This document shows, one piece after another, positions 47,431-59,114 of a DNA stretch of 64,000 bases (positions within the stretch are counted from its first letter, which is position 1; the number at the start of each line of letters is the position of its first letter). The position numbers and the translations under genes are program-made. The notes under the pieces are model-generated. The model ran no database searches and was not told where the DNA came from. It saw only the letters and a program-made list of their open reading frames with translations. Origin of the DNA: Nilaparvata lugens (Eukaryota; Arthropoda; Insecta; Hemiptera; Delphacidae); the NCBI RefSeq assembly GCF_014356525.2, contig NC_052511.1, positions 30,840,689 to 30,904,688 on the forward strand, given 5' to 3'.

Positions 47431-48639
47431 CTGTTTTGATAACATATTCATTGACCAAAACCATATCATCTTCGAATCTGATTTTCATCATCACAAGTAT
47501 TCACGCAATATTATTTCTTGTCTTTCAATCCTATTTTGTGATATTCACTCGTGTGTGAAGTGTTTTGTTGCAGATGGGAGCAAACATGTGTCAAAGATCT
47601 CAACTCTTGAGATACTGCGTTGAACTGTAAACTCAAATGATATAATGATGCATTGTTTTGATACTGGACACGAATATCAGTTTCCCATACAGTGACCATA
47701 CACAGAGAAATGTGAATATGAAATTGTGCTTCAATGTAAACAGTATCCCATCCAACAATAATTTATTTCTCCTAATAGGCTAATCCGGTAATAACTTCAA
47801 CCTACCCATGGAATCCAGAATGTCAATTCAGGCTAGAATCAGCATGGAGATTCAGACGATTGAAAAAGAAGAAGACAGGAGATTTATAAATTATTATGGT
47901 TTGTATAAAATGAGTTGGGACATGGAGAAAATATCCATGTTGCCAAATTTGATTTTTTCTTGCAAACTCGTATGACTGGAGATATTCAAATTGACAACTG
48001 TGCATTGACTGTGTTGTCGAATTCAATACATCCTGACATATGAGCTTGCATGGAAAAATTAGAATTTTACATGATTCGGCATCACGGATATTTTCTTCAA
48101 GTCTCAACTTATTTTATACAGTCTCATACTGTAGACCTCTGCAAAATTCATCTATTAAATCCTGCAACTTAAATTTCACTATCATCTGTTGGGAAAAAAA
48201 CAAGAGAGGGTTTAAAGAAAAATCTCAGATAGAGGACAATAGGTAATGTGGTGCATAGGGGAAAAAATAATTGAAAAAGGTACGAAAAACCTGCATTGGG
48301 CATAGGAATGAAGAGGAAAAGAACAGTTCAATGTCTATGACCAGAAAAAAAGCTTGTGACAGGGAAAGAGAAAAATATATAGTGCATATATGAAAATATT
48401 CCACTTTATTAAGAAAAGGAGATCGTAAGAAAAGACGTAAGAAAACGTGGGAGAGCGTGAATAGAATTGTTAATACAAAAATCATTATGACAAATAGAAA
48501 GAATAAGAAGAGGGAAATAGGTCGAAGTGAGGCAATACTTTGTTTAAAGAAGAAAATGAAGAAAATATAGTGCGTGGATGAGAAACTCGGATAAAATGTG
48601 TGCATGAGAGAGAAATGAATATGATGAGAGCCACTCAGA
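47431..48639. other. No feature recognised
   Basis: AT-rich. The 126-codon minus frame at 48225-48605 is a Phe/Ser/Leu-rich reading of a purine-rich plus strand and is not credible. Confidence 0.5.
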
Positions 48640-48960
48640 CAGTTCTCTCATCTGATGTCGAGTTTGAATAAAACGTAAACAGGCACTGGGCAACAGGCAC
48701 TGTTGTTTGAGGGCTGAGTTGCCAAAGCACTGACATGCCGTGCTGGTTTGACTATGGCCCGTGCAGCTAATTAAAGGTGTACGTTACTGTTACTGCAGTG
48801 TTTCACAGACAGTACACACAAACGGTCGACTGCCGCTGACAGACATCAACAGAAAGCATGGGATACTCTGGCAACTGGAAACGCCCGCGGTGACTGGCTC
48901 TATTCTTGCGTTCCGTATCAAACAGAAAAACACCAACTAAAAACAGTCTCTGAAAATGTT
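48640..48960. promoter_or_regulatory. GC-richer island, candidate regulatory element
   Basis: Contains a doubled word (aacaggcactgggc / aacaggcactgttg near 48678-48704), a gcagctaattaaagg homeodomain-like word near 48765, and ctgccgctgacagac. Overlaps the minus-strand frame at 48803-49051. Confidence 0.3.
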
Positions 48961-49051
48961 GAATTTTGTGATGCTGCACAACTGGCTGGAATTCCTGGAT
49001 AGTATAATCTCCATTGCTACTGTGAAAGCTGATATATGGTTTGGTCGCCAT
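48803..49051 (-). CDS. Weak candidate small frame, 82 codons, unknown
   Basis: Opens at an ATG in good context for animal translation (acaATGGCG) and ends in TGA. The protein starts MATKPYISFHSSNGDYT and contains a basic stretch (DTERKNRASHRGRFQ) and three Cys near the C-terminus. No domain or signal peptide is evident. Base composition is less AT-rich than the flanks. It could be a first exon or a short peptide gene; no second exon is seen. Confidence 0.2.
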   Translation of the reverse strand: MATKPYISFHSSNGDYTIQEFQPVVQHHKIQHFQRLFLVGVFLFDTERKNRASHRGRFQLPEYPMLSVDVCQRQSTVCVYCL

Positions 49052-49639
49052 TGTACTTCCCTCAACTTATTCATGAAATTTCCGTAATGTCTAGATTCAG
49101 ATAATGTGTAGATGGTGATAGACGGAGGAAAATATTTCTTGAAATATGTGAGAACAATATTAGATGGCAAGGAGTACTTATCAACTGATAATATCCTTAT
49201 CAGTTGCAGTATTATAGTATGTTTATTACAAGTGAAAAAAAATCATAGTATCTAATGAGTAATTAATCATTCAAAATATATTTCATACTTCAATAGCCTA
49301 TCTTGGATTCGCTCACAAACACCATCCCTGAATCTGGAATAGTAAACCTGGAATATTCAACACTTAAATCCAACCCTGAAATAGTCGGTTGAAGTACATA
49401 TTGTTCAGAATGCAACAACAACGTATGTCACAATTGAGAAAATATTGATTAGCATAATATTATCACGTTCGCTCCTGGGTGGCACATGACTAATTAACTC
49501 ATACCAATCAAAAATTAGGTTTACTTCATATATACCAGTCAATTAATACAGGATACTCCACACATTCCAAATCATATAACTTGTTGAAATGAATATTTTC
49601 TCAACAGTGATTTTAATTACTATGGAAGAGTGTTGAATC
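49052..49639. other. No feature recognised
   Basis: AT-rich; a TTAA (49613-49616) lies shortly before the proposed piggyBac end but not directly against it. Confidence 0.5.
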
Positions 49640-49677
49640 CCTCAAGTTTTTCAACTCTTGGGGGTTTTCCACTAGTG

Positions 49678-49700
49678 ACACATATATGTGCCACTCGGTC
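49678..49700. repeat. Subterminal palindromic word of the piggyBac-like element (distal side)
   Basis: ACACATATATGTGCCACTCGG, near-palindromic around TATATA, matching the words at 51971 and its two relatives. Confidence 0.6.
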
Positions 49701-49799
49701 TGTATATAGAATGGTGAGTATGGACCACCTGAACAATCTCAATTTTTTTAAATTATGAGAAAATAGCAGTATCATCAAAGGCCTAAAACATACATTATA

Positions 49800-51100
49800 A
49801 ATCAAATCAAATCAAATTGTTTTTTATTCTCATGATTTCAGGGTACAAATATTCATATTATACAACAACGTTACATCTTCTGCAACCAAACAATCATAAA
49901 TAAAACTTACAGTTGAACTAAAAAATTAATCATTATAACTTAATCTAGTTGTTATTATATCGTAGCTCCAGAAAATACAACATTATATTTTAAAAAACTT
50001 CATGAAAACTCTCCACAAAGGCAAAGCCTGTGTGTGGAAGAGGGTCTTGGCGATGATTGGCTAACGTCGGACTGTCCCCATACTTGCATCTATCACATTC
50101 TTGGGTAAACCAGGTATTAATATCAGATAAAATTTTAAGTTTAAAGGATCTCAAGTATAAAAGATGTAAACATTTAGAGTTAAATTTGGACTATCATTAC
50201 ACGACATTTGCTTTATTTATACAATGAATGAATTATCACTTCTATATTTGTCCTCCCAATCTCCTTTAACCAGTCATTAACATTTTTTTTATAAATATAT
50301 TTGGATTTACCTTCGGTATTACGTAGATTTTCAGGCAGATTTCTATACAGAGTGTGTGCTATATAATAAGTATTAGTAGTGGAATGAGTTTTGACTATCC
50401 TTGGAACTTGGATTCCTATTGCTTCTGACGAACGAGTTTGATAGCTGTGCTCAATTTTCTTAAACATATCTTTATGATTTTTGTACATGTATAATAATAT
50501 ATTTATTACATTAATTTGCCTTATACTTGAAACATTGAATTCTTCAAAAATTTCATCAGTAGGAGTGCGTATACGTTTTCTTAATGCTGTTTTAATAATA
50601 GATTTCTGTGTAACTTCCAAGGGTTTTAGTAATGTTTTATAGGCACCCCCATAAGCTAAAATTCCCACTTCGATAAGTGACTGGACATAAGAAAAATAAA
50701 TATTCCATAGCTCTTTTAGTGATAGAATTTTGTTTAATTGGTAAAAAATGTAAATGGCTTTGCGAATTTTACTTTTCAAGAATGCTATATGAGCCGACCA
50801 ATTCAATTTCTCATCTATCATTACTCCTAAATATTTGTAAGCTACTACACTTTCAATCGATTCACAGTTACATTGTATATTGGTAGATTCAGTACAAGAA
50901 TGTAGAGTGATGTTATTGATTCTGTCTTCTTGCCTTCTTCTGGGAAAAATTTCTATGAATTTAGATTTCTTAATGATTAAAGTCAATATGTTATAATCAA
51001 ACCATTTCTTCAAGAGATGAAGATCTGATGTAGCGTTTTGGTGAAAATAAGTATAAATAAGTACACAATCTTCAGCATTCATAAATTTTCATTATTGATC
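49800..51100 (-). mobile_element. 5'-truncated LINE nested in the piggyBac relic
   Basis: Reverse transcriptase C-terminal coding region (50213-51082) followed by a 3' UTR that ends AAACAATTTGATTTGATTTGA on the minus strand (about 49820-49800), a (TTTGA)n tail. The same tail type closes the LINE at 63012-63625. The 5' truncation lies at about 51090-51110. Confidence 0.75.
50213..51082 (-). pseudogene. Reverse transcriptase C-terminal half with altered catalytic box
   Basis: A 289-codon open frame, the longest in the window, starts inside the catalytic box. It reads NAEDCVLIYT where non-LTR enzymes have (Y/F)ADDTVL, so the aromatic residue is Asn and the first Asp is Glu. Downstream features are typical: LLKKWFDYN.LTL.I.KSKF, YKYLGVMIDEKLNWSAHI, then a helical thumb region (YFSYVQSLIEVGILAYGG) and a C-terminal tail ending YKKNVNDWLKEI. 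Everything upstream (endonuclease, fingers, first palm motif) is missing through 5' truncation. The preceding bases (gaaaatttatgaatgctgaag) suggest a small insertion at the Tyr codon. The long open frame despite truncation suggests a rather young insertion. Jockey/CR1-like clade is a guess. Confidence 0.8.
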
Positions 51101-51250
51101 ATATTTCCAAAATATAAAAATGAAAATCCAAGTAAAATATAAAATTTGACTTACAGATGGAAAATTGAATCATCCAATTTGTTTTGAAATTAAAATTGTC
51201 CATTCAATAAAATAATTTGCGAATAAAACAATCATGTCAATGAGGCTGTC

Positions 51251-51702
51251 TTATTGGTGCCACGATCTAAAACACTCAGGTATACATAAACCGAAATGTT
51301 TGTCATTGTTATCTGTACAAACACTACAAACATAGAAGGTGGTTTGTCGCTTTAATGGGATATACGGCAGGTTTGGTACCTCACCCGCTTCTCTAGCTTC
51401 AATGGTAGATGATGCTTGTTTTTTGAGGTTGTATGCTAACATTGGCAGAGGAGAAGGATGCACGTTTATAAAATGTTGGATAATAGTGTCTCTGAACTTG
51501 ATTCACTTTCTGATTCAGAAGGAAGATATTCATCTGAACTGGAGAATGCACTCACATCAGATTCAGAATCTGATAGCTGACGATCTATCTCACTATTACT
51601 CAAAAAATCATTGTTTTGCGGTACTGAATTACGCTCCCGTTTTGATTTTGGCTCCAGAAGTCCAAAATCAATCACATTTAGAAAACAAAATCGCAAAACC
51701 AC
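51251..51702 (-). pseudogene. piggyBac-type transposase remnant, catalytic core deleted
   Basis: First piece (51702-51466): after a short N-terminus comes an acidic serine stretch (DSESDVSAFSSSDEYLPSES) typical of piggyBac transposase N-termini, ending in TAA. Second piece (from about 51463 in another frame to 51251): LPYIPLKRQTTFYVCSVC, then GLCIPECFRSWHQ and a stop. The C-x2-C ... C-x3-C-F-x3-H pattern is the C-terminal cysteine-rich zinc-binding domain of the family. The roughly 400 residues between, including the DDD core, are absent. It cannot be an active transposase. Family assignment rests on the acidic N-terminus plus Cys-rich C-terminus found together in the right order. Confidence 0.65.
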
Positions 51703-51924
51703 TGCTGTATTGAGATTATCAAAACTTGTTATTCAAAGTCAGCTGTACATTAGTATACAGTGTTACCAACTTACATTATTAATATTCATGATAAAAATAC
51801 TTTTATTCAGAAACCAAGCGACACATATAATTATGTGTCATTATGTTATCCAGCTGCCTGTAAACGTTCAGGCCTCTGATATAGACCGTAACTTAGAAAA
51901 ACATGATTGAATTGCATGATGTCA

Positions 51925-52041
51925 GTGGCACAAATGCGTGCCACTGGGCTATTTTCATGGAACCGAAAGGCACATATATGTGCCACCAGTCTATGGTGGA
52001 AATCGAATGGCACAAATGCGTGCCAGTTGGGCCACTCTGGG
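51925..52041. repeat. Three subterminal palindromic words of the piggyBac-like element
   Basis: GTGGCACAAATGCGTGCCAC (about 51926), GGCACATATATGTGCC (about 51970) and TGGCACAAATGCGTGCCA (about 52010), spaced about 40-45 bases. Each is an inverted repeat around an AT-rich centre. Confidence 0.85.
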
Positions 52042-52099
52042 AAGAATATTTTTGCATTGTGGGAGTTGTCACGTTATTTTTTATAATTAAATAACGATT

Positions 52100-52200
52100 A
52101 GCCTCCTGCTTGGCATCAATCGGTAGAGCATGAGAATTATTTCAATAATTATTATAAAATCTGATCGTGGGTTTACTAGGATACAATCTCATAAAAATCT
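52100..52200 (+). repeat. Possible tRNA-derived SINE fragment
   Basis: A box A-like word with AATCGGTAGAGCATG (52118-52132) and a degenerate box B region GATCGTGGGTTTACTAGG (52163-52180), separated by an AT-rich insertion. Weak. Confidence 0.35.
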
Positions 52201-52248
52201 TCATAGGCCAAGATATGAGCTTTCACAATAATACTGATAATTTATAAA

Positions 52249-52336
52249 AATATATATATATATATATATAATATATATATATATAATATATATATATATA
52301 TTATATATATATATATATATTATATATATATATATA
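52249..52336. repeat. (TA)n microsatellite with regularly placed interruptions
   Basis: About 88 bases of TA with AAT and TTA interruptions at roughly 15-18-base intervals; the arrangement is nearly self-complementary. It lies 130 bases before the 3.8-kb duplication. Confidence 0.95.
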
Positions 52337-54845
52337 AAACTTATATCCTATAGTATTGAGGAATAAATGAATCGTACACCATAAAAACTTGATACATATA
52401 TTATCAAATATCTTAAAAAATAAGTCAAAACAAAAATATATAGAGCGACAGAAATATATAATATAAGACAAACGATAATCGAGATCAATAAATATCACAG
52501 GTTAATACTATTTTTTAAGTTCTATAGCACGAAACGCTACCATGTGCTTTCATTTCATGATCATATGCATTTATTTGCATGTAGCTTCGACATAGACTTG
52601 CTGATACTTGTCGACTTGGACAATTCTATTTCAAATATAAATTTCTCAAATCAAAGCATGATAAATTGACAAACTAATAATCCAAATATATATATTAAAT
52701 TCTATGGTTTCCAATAGATTTCTTTATAATAAATATCTTTCATCTAAGGGTGTGAGATTCGGCACCTGACGGAATAGATAGATCAATTCATCTAGTGAAT
52801 CAGAGCTACATTATATTATCACAAATTATATTGTAGAAATTAATGATCATATGAATATGGTATTAACAGCCTAGAACTTAGTATTCTTTTATTGATGTAT
52901 CCTTGGACATATGAATTGACTCGTTACTATCTAATAAAATACCTTTTATACTATCTTTAAACTTGCGCAAGTATTTTTACCAATTTCTTAATTTATAAAA
53001 CCCTTTCGACCATGCTAGCTTTTATTCTTATTTCATTCCAAAGCACTGAGGGCGCCCTATCACTATTTCAAATATTATTCACTCACGTGCTGGAATTTTC
53101 TATGAGCTGCTGATGGCGATCCAAACTCCTGGTGGTCCTGGATTATTTGTAGCCGAAGTCGTCTCTTCCAAGGGATTAAAAATTATTTAAATGACTCTTG
53201 CTTTACAATAGCATCACAAAGTCTTATGAGAAAATGTAGTAATTCAATTTAACTTTAAGTTATATTAAAAGGTACAGTAAGATATTGCACTCTATAATTT
53301 TTGGTGACATCTCGTGGTGGTGGTTGGCAGGCAAGTGTGGAAGTTCTCTTTTCTAATTTACAATTTTCATTTCCGATTTCCAAATTTACATAAAATTTAA
53401 ATAATCTGTTCCTCCGCCATTCATGGCTCAAATAGACCGTACCAAACTATTAAATTATTACTTATGTTACATCTTTAATAATCGATTTGCCTTCGGGCCG
53501 TATCCAAAACATAAACTGTACAACAATAATTCATAAATTCTTATCATTTGTAGAAATATATACAAAAATATTTGAATCGGCTCACTATTACCGCCTATCA
53601 ATTGCCACCATTTGATTGGTGCATGCAAATTATTATAGTATTCATGCGCCTAGGAACCTCCTACTTCCTTAATACATTTAATTATTTTTGTTTGGGTTTT
53701 TTAATATGCTTTTTACATGCAAAGTAATTTTTTACAGATTATAGGTTGTTCCTTATATTACAATAATTAGCAACGTGGAACCTTTAGTTCCTCAAGTTGC
53801 ATACTGTTTTGTTACAATAAGTTTCTGCCAAGGTCAGATTCTACGTTATGCGACTCGGTCGATCATTAGGTCGCCGATCAGTAGATGTTTTACGCCTAAC
53901 CTCAAATGTTCAATATTTTATATAATATTATATAGGTAGCAAAAATTATTTTCATTTCTATTCGGCTGTTGTACAATTTAGCCATGATGCCTGATATTAT
54001 CTAATCTTTAACATTATCATCTTTGGCGATATTAGCCTATTATTTCACTTAGACCTATAAATTTCTTCAAATAGGAATTTTTATTTATCCATCCGAATTT
54101 CGAACGTTACACAGTGAACGTGTTAAGGATGAATTCATAGGAATATTTATCATCGGAATAACCTATTGCTTCATCACTCTTATTCAACATAAGATGACAT
54201 TTTCATATTATTTTTGTAAGAATCGCTAAACTTTCAATGAATTTCATGAAACAGTGTCTGATTACATAACCTTGACTTTTGGACAACATAAACATTTTAT
54301 CAAAATTTTTGGAGATAAATAGTACAGGCTCAGCCTAGTTTTTCCTCCAATGTCATAATTGTATTATGATTATAGTGTTTCATACAATAAATGAATGAAC
54401 AATCTTATTACGATAGACTAGTATCAGGCCAACTGAATTCTTAAATTTACTAATATATTCACTTTCTGCTTCCAGGTAAGTTCAGAACGGGTTTTCATAT
54501 CACAAAGATTATCTTCTTGAACATTGGCTCCAATTCTCATGAACATCAAACGCAGTAAGTCATATATATTCTCAGATTGCAAATAACCTACTTTTCGTAT
54601 ATTTTAAATTGATATTTTTTCATTCAGTAGTATGCATGAAAACTGTGTATCAAGAGCTTAAATTGTTTTAGATATTGTCAACAATTTCCCTTTCAAGATG
54701 ACTCTCATCAAAATCTTCGAAACATGATGTATCAGAACATCAAATTTTATGGTTACCAAACTCATTGTGATAGTTCATGATAACTCTTGCTTATGTAGAC
54801 TGTGAATTGATTAGTCATGAACTTGCTGAACGCTCATTGCACAAA

Positions 54846-55283
54846 TTAATTGGAATTCGCCGAAAATACTGTGCAAGAATCAAATTTACAAATTGAATCA
54901 TTGATGCTTTCAGTACAGCTCAAGAACTTTAGATAATTATATATTTTCAATTGGATCGATAGGGTGTTGTATTTTTCCTCCGGATTTGTTGCTTTGGATT
55001 TGATATCTCTGAGCCTCTCATATTCATTCACGCTGCCCAGAATGCAGGATAAAACAATGTTGAAATCTAGAATTTCAAAGATACTATTGGAAATTCCAAT
55101 ATAATTCTTCATAAAACGAGTAATCACTATCTGTGGAATGACGTTATTTATGAGTAAGTTATGATAACTAAGTACTGATATATTCATTATTTCATTACAT
55201 TTTTTAGATCCTACCTTGAGAAGAGATATCAAGCTGTAAAGAATGATTGTGAGGGCTCTCAGGTATTTTCTACATGACAGCAA
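54846..55283 (-). other. Antisense open frame in unit A, 145 codons
   Basis: Open on the minus strand from about 55283 to TAA at 54846; a nearly identical frame occurs in unit B (58665-59114, 149 codons). Its first 25 or so codons are the antisense of the LINE reverse transcriptase; the rest reads protein-like text (CILGSVNEYERLRDIKSK). Conservation between units is not evidence of coding because the units are near-identical everywhere. No family recognised. Confidence 0.2.
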
Positions 55284-56206
55284 AATGGGCGAGGAGTGCA
55301 GGGATCCAAACTTGGGCCTACTTTGTTTAATATCTTTATCAATGACTTGCCCAACAATGTGGATGGTGGATTGATATTATATGCTGATGACACAACAATC
55401 TTGGTTAAAGGTAGCAATAATCAGGAAGTCATGGAGCAAGCTAAGATTGCTGTACAACAGATCAACAGGTGGTTCAAAGATAATTCATTAACGTTAAATA
55501 TGAGTAGAACCAATGTTGTGAAGTTTTCTGCAAGAGGGGATGATAATGATCCACTGGTAATAGGATGGAACTATCCTGCTTCTGAAAAAACAAATTTTTT
55601 AGGGGTGGAACTGCTGGGGAACTTGAAGGAGTGGAAAAGCTCCAAAAAAGACTGTATCATGCTCTCTTCACTCTGAGAACTGTAAAGGCAAATTCAAATA
55701 TTACGACAGCTCTAAGGGTCTATCATGGATATTTCCTATCCTTGATTAGATTTAGTATTCTATTTTGGGGGTCAGGAAGGAACTATTTGAACACATGCTT
55801 CAAAATGCAGGAAAAGCACTTGGGGTTGTTGAGGGAGTGAGTCCTTCTTCTTCCTGTAAACCTATACTCAGGAGACTCCAGCTTCTTTCTGTTCCAGCTA
55901 TCTATTTCTTGGAAGTGGTTTCTTTTGTGTTCAAAAATTCAAAATTTTCAATGTTGACCGAATTAATCATGCATACAGAACTCGAGGTAGAAATGCATGT
56001 TTGTTCCAGCTCCCAATTCATAGTCTCTCTCTGCTTGAAAAAGGACCGTATTACGCAGGATTGAAGTTTTATGATTGTATTTCAGAGGATATTAGGTTGT
56101 GTGGTGGTTATAGAGTGTTTTTATCTAAGATAACCAGGACATTGGTAGAGGCATGTCCCTATACAATAGAGGAGTGCTGCAACGCATTCTCAGGATCCCG
56201 ATCCTG
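55211..56206 (+). pseudogene. Reverse transcriptase fragment, unit A
   Basis: In order: SYLEKRYQAVKND, an in-frame TGA (about 55275) shared with unit B, then [20 protein letters not shown], where the usual R-G-V-P-Q-G-S has lost its Pro, then the intact catalytic box LYADDTTIL (55377-55403), WFKDNSLTLNMSRTN and FLGVEL. A frame change near 55630 (shared with unit B) precedes VEKLQKRLYHALFTLRTVK. Two private one-base deletions follow (near 55813 and 55940), then the C-terminal part ending EECCNAFSGSRS. Compared with unit B, nine bases near 55633 are missing. Inactive. Confidence 0.85.
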
Positions 56207-56270
56207 AACTTGACATGTTGCATGCCACTTGAGCCTTGCTCAATAATGCGTGGCTTTACGCAACTAATTG

Positions 56271-56292
56271 TAATAATAATAATAATAATAAT
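56271..56292. repeat. (TAA)n tail at the A/B junction
   Basis: About seven TAA units directly followed by the first base of unit B. Confidence 0.95.
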
Positions 56293-58664
56293 CAAACGAT
56301 AATCGAGATCAATAAATTTATATCACAGGTTAATACTATTTTTTAAGTTCTATAGCACGAAACGCTACCATGTGCTTTCATTTCATATGCATTTATTTGC
56401 ATGTAGCTGCGACATCAACTTGCTGATACTTGTCGACTTGGACAATTCTATTTCAAATATAAATTTCTTAAATCAAAGCATGATAAATTGACAAACTAAT
56501 AATCCAAATATATATATTAAATTCTATGGTTTCCAATAGATTTCTTTATAATAAATATTTTTTATCTCAGGGTGCGAGTTTCGGCACCTGACGGAATAGA
56601 TAGATCAATTCATCTAGTGAATCAGAGCTACATTATATTATCGCAAATTATAATGTAGAAATTAATGATCATATGAATATGGTATTAACAGCCTAGAACT
56701 TAGTATTCTTTTATTGATGTATCCTTGGACATATGAATTGACTTGTTACTATCTAATAAAATACCTTTTATACTATCTTTAAACTTGCGCAAGTATTTTT
56801 ACCAATTTCTTAATTTATAAAACCCTTTCGACGAGCTAGCTTTGATTCTTATTTCATTCCGAGCACTGAGGGCGCCCTATCACTATTTCAAATATTATTC
56901 ACTCACGTGCTGGAATTTTCTATGAGCTGCTGATGGCGATCCAAACTCCTGGTGGTCCTGGATTATTTGTAGCCGAAGTCGTCTCTTCCAAGGGATTAAA
57001 AATTATTTAAATGACTCTTGCTTTACAATAGCATCACAAAGTCTTATGAGAAAATTTAGTAATTCAATTTAACTTTAAGTTATTAAAAGGTACAGTAAGA
57101 TATTGCGCTCTATAATTTTTGGTGACATCTCGTGGTGGTGGTTGGCAGGCAAGTGTGGAAGTTCTCTTTTCTAATTTACAATTTTCATTTCCGATTTCCA
57201 AATTTACATAAAATTTAAATAATCTGTTCCTCCGCCATTCATGGCTCAAATAGACCGTACCAAACTATTAAATTATTACTTATGTTACATCTTTAATAAT
57301 TTATTTGCCTTTGGGCCGTATCCAAAACATAAACTGTACAACAATAATTCATAAATTCTTATCATTTGTAGAAATATATACAAAAATATTTGAATCGGCT
57401 CACTATTACCGCCTATCAATTGCCACCATTTGATTGGTGCATGCAAATTATTATAGTATTCATGCGCCTAGGAACCTCCTACTTCCTTAATACATTTAAT
57501 TATTTTTGTTTGGGTTTTTTAATATGCTTTTTACATGCAAAGTAATTTTTTACAGATTATAGGTTGTTTCTTATATTACAATAATTAGCCACGTGGAACC
57601 TTTAGTTCCTCAAGTTGCATACTGTTTTGTTACAATAAGTTTCTGCCAAGGTCAGATTCTACGTTATGCGACTCGGTCGATCATTAGGTCGCCGATCAGT
57701 AGATGTTTTACGCCTAACCTCAAATTTTCAATATTTTATATAATATTATATAGGTAGCAAAATTATTTTCATTTCTATTCGGCTGTTGTACAATTTAGCC
57801 ATGATGCCTGATATTATCTAATCTTTAACATTATCATCTTTGGCGATATTAGCCTATTATTTCACTTAGACCTATAAATTTCTTCAAATAGGAATTTTTA
57901 TTTATCCATCCGAATTTCGAACGTTACACAGTGAACGTGTTAAGGATGAATTCATAGGAATATTTATCATCGGAATATTCTATTGCTTCATCACTCTTAT
58001 TCAACATAAGATGACATTTTCATATTATTTTTGTAAGAATCGCTAAACTTTCAATGAATTTCATGAAGCAGTGTTTGATTACATAACCTTGACTTTTGGA
58101 CAACATAAACATTTTATCAAAATTTTTGGAGATAAATAGTACAGGCTCAGCCTAGTTTATCCTCCAATGTCATAATTGTATTATGATTATAGTGTTTCAT
58201 ACAATAAATGAATGAACAATCTTATTACGATAGACTAGTATCAGGCCAACTGAATTCTTAAATTTACTAATATAATTACATATATATATTTACTTTCTGC
58301 TTCCAGGTAAGTTCAGAACGGGTTTTCATATCACAAAGATCATCTTCTTGAACATTGGCTCCAATTCTCATGAACATCAAACGCAGTAAGTCATATATAT
58401 TCTCAGATTGCAAATAACCTACTTTTCGTATATATTAAATTGATATTTTTTCATTCAGTAGTATGCATAAAAACTGTGTATCAAGAGCTTAAATTGTTTT
58501 AAATATTGTCAACAATTTCCCTTTCAAGATGACTCTCATCAAAATCTTCGAAACATGATGTATCAGAACATCAAATTTTATGGTTACCAAACTCATTGTG
58601 ATAGTTCATGATAACTCTTGCTTATGTAGACTGTGAATTGATTAGTCATGAACTTGCTGAACGC

Positions 58665-59114
58665 TCATTGCACAAATAAATTGGAATTCGCCGAAAATAC
58701 TGTGCAAGAATTAAATTCACAAATTGAATCATTGATGCTTTCAGTACAGCTCAAGAACTTTAGATAATTATATATTTTCAATTGGATCGATAGTGTGTTG
58801 TATTTTTCCTCCGGATTTGTTGCTTTGGATTTGATATCTCTGAGCCTCTCATATTCATTCACGCTGCCCAGAATGCAGGATAAAACAATGTTGAAATCTA
58901 GAATTTCAAAGATACTATTGGAAATTCCAATATAATTTTTCATAAAACGAGTAATCACTATCTGTGGAATGACGTTATTTATGAGTAAGTTATGATAACT
59001 AAGTACTGATATATTCATTATTTCATTACATTTTTTAGATCCTACCTTGAGAAGAGATATCAAGCTGTAAAGAATGATTGTGAGGGCTCTCAGGTATTTT
59101 CTACATGACAGCAA
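58665..59114 (-). other. Antisense open frame in unit B, 149 codons
   Basis: Counterpart of 54846-55283. Differs at CEFNSC against CKFDSC and by a four-codon extension at the end because the TAA codon is changed to TTA-like text. Confidence 0.2.

Larger units (their letters stand above)
49640..52045 (-). mobile_element. Internally deleted piggyBac-like element, interrupted by a LINE
   Basis: The minus strand carries an acidic N-terminal piece and a cysteine-rich C-terminal piece of a piggyBac-type transposase (51251-51702). Toward the high-coordinate end three palindromic GTGCC-containing words lie at 51927-52030, and the complement ends CCCAGAGTGGCCC near 52041. A fourth palindromic word lies at the other side, 49678-49697. 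These look like subterminal repeats of one element. Both TTAA target sites are missing or mutated at the exact ends, so boundaries are approximate. A LINE (49800 to about 51100) is inserted between the transposase 3' side and the far end. Confidence 0.6.
52469..56292 (+). repeat. 3.8-kb tandem duplication, unit A
   Basis: It begins CAAACGATAATCGAGATCAA at 52469 and ends in a (TAA)n run at 56271-56292. Exactly there the same CAAACGATAATCGAGATCAA begins unit B at 56293. The two units align over their full length with scattered substitutions and small indels. 52469 to about 55200 is AT-rich non-coding sequence with two blocks of note: a GC-richer patch (gagggcgccctatc, about 53048) and a splice-donor-like ttccaggtaagttc at 54473. 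The remainder is a 5'-truncated LINE. Confidence 0.95.
55200..56292 (+). mobile_element. 5'-truncated LINE in unit A, (TAA)n tail
   Basis: Recognisable reverse transcriptase text starts at RSYLEKRYQAV (about 55211) and the 3' end is the (TAA)n run. TAA tails are typical of I-type and some related non-LTR elements, but the clade is not certain. Confidence 0.8.

Noticed and set aside
48225..48605. 126-codon Phe/Ser/Leu-rich protein
   Set aside because: Antisense of a purine-rich strand; no family and no start context.
50677..50886. Plus-strand 69-codon frame
   Set aside because: Antisense shadow of the LINE reverse transcriptase.
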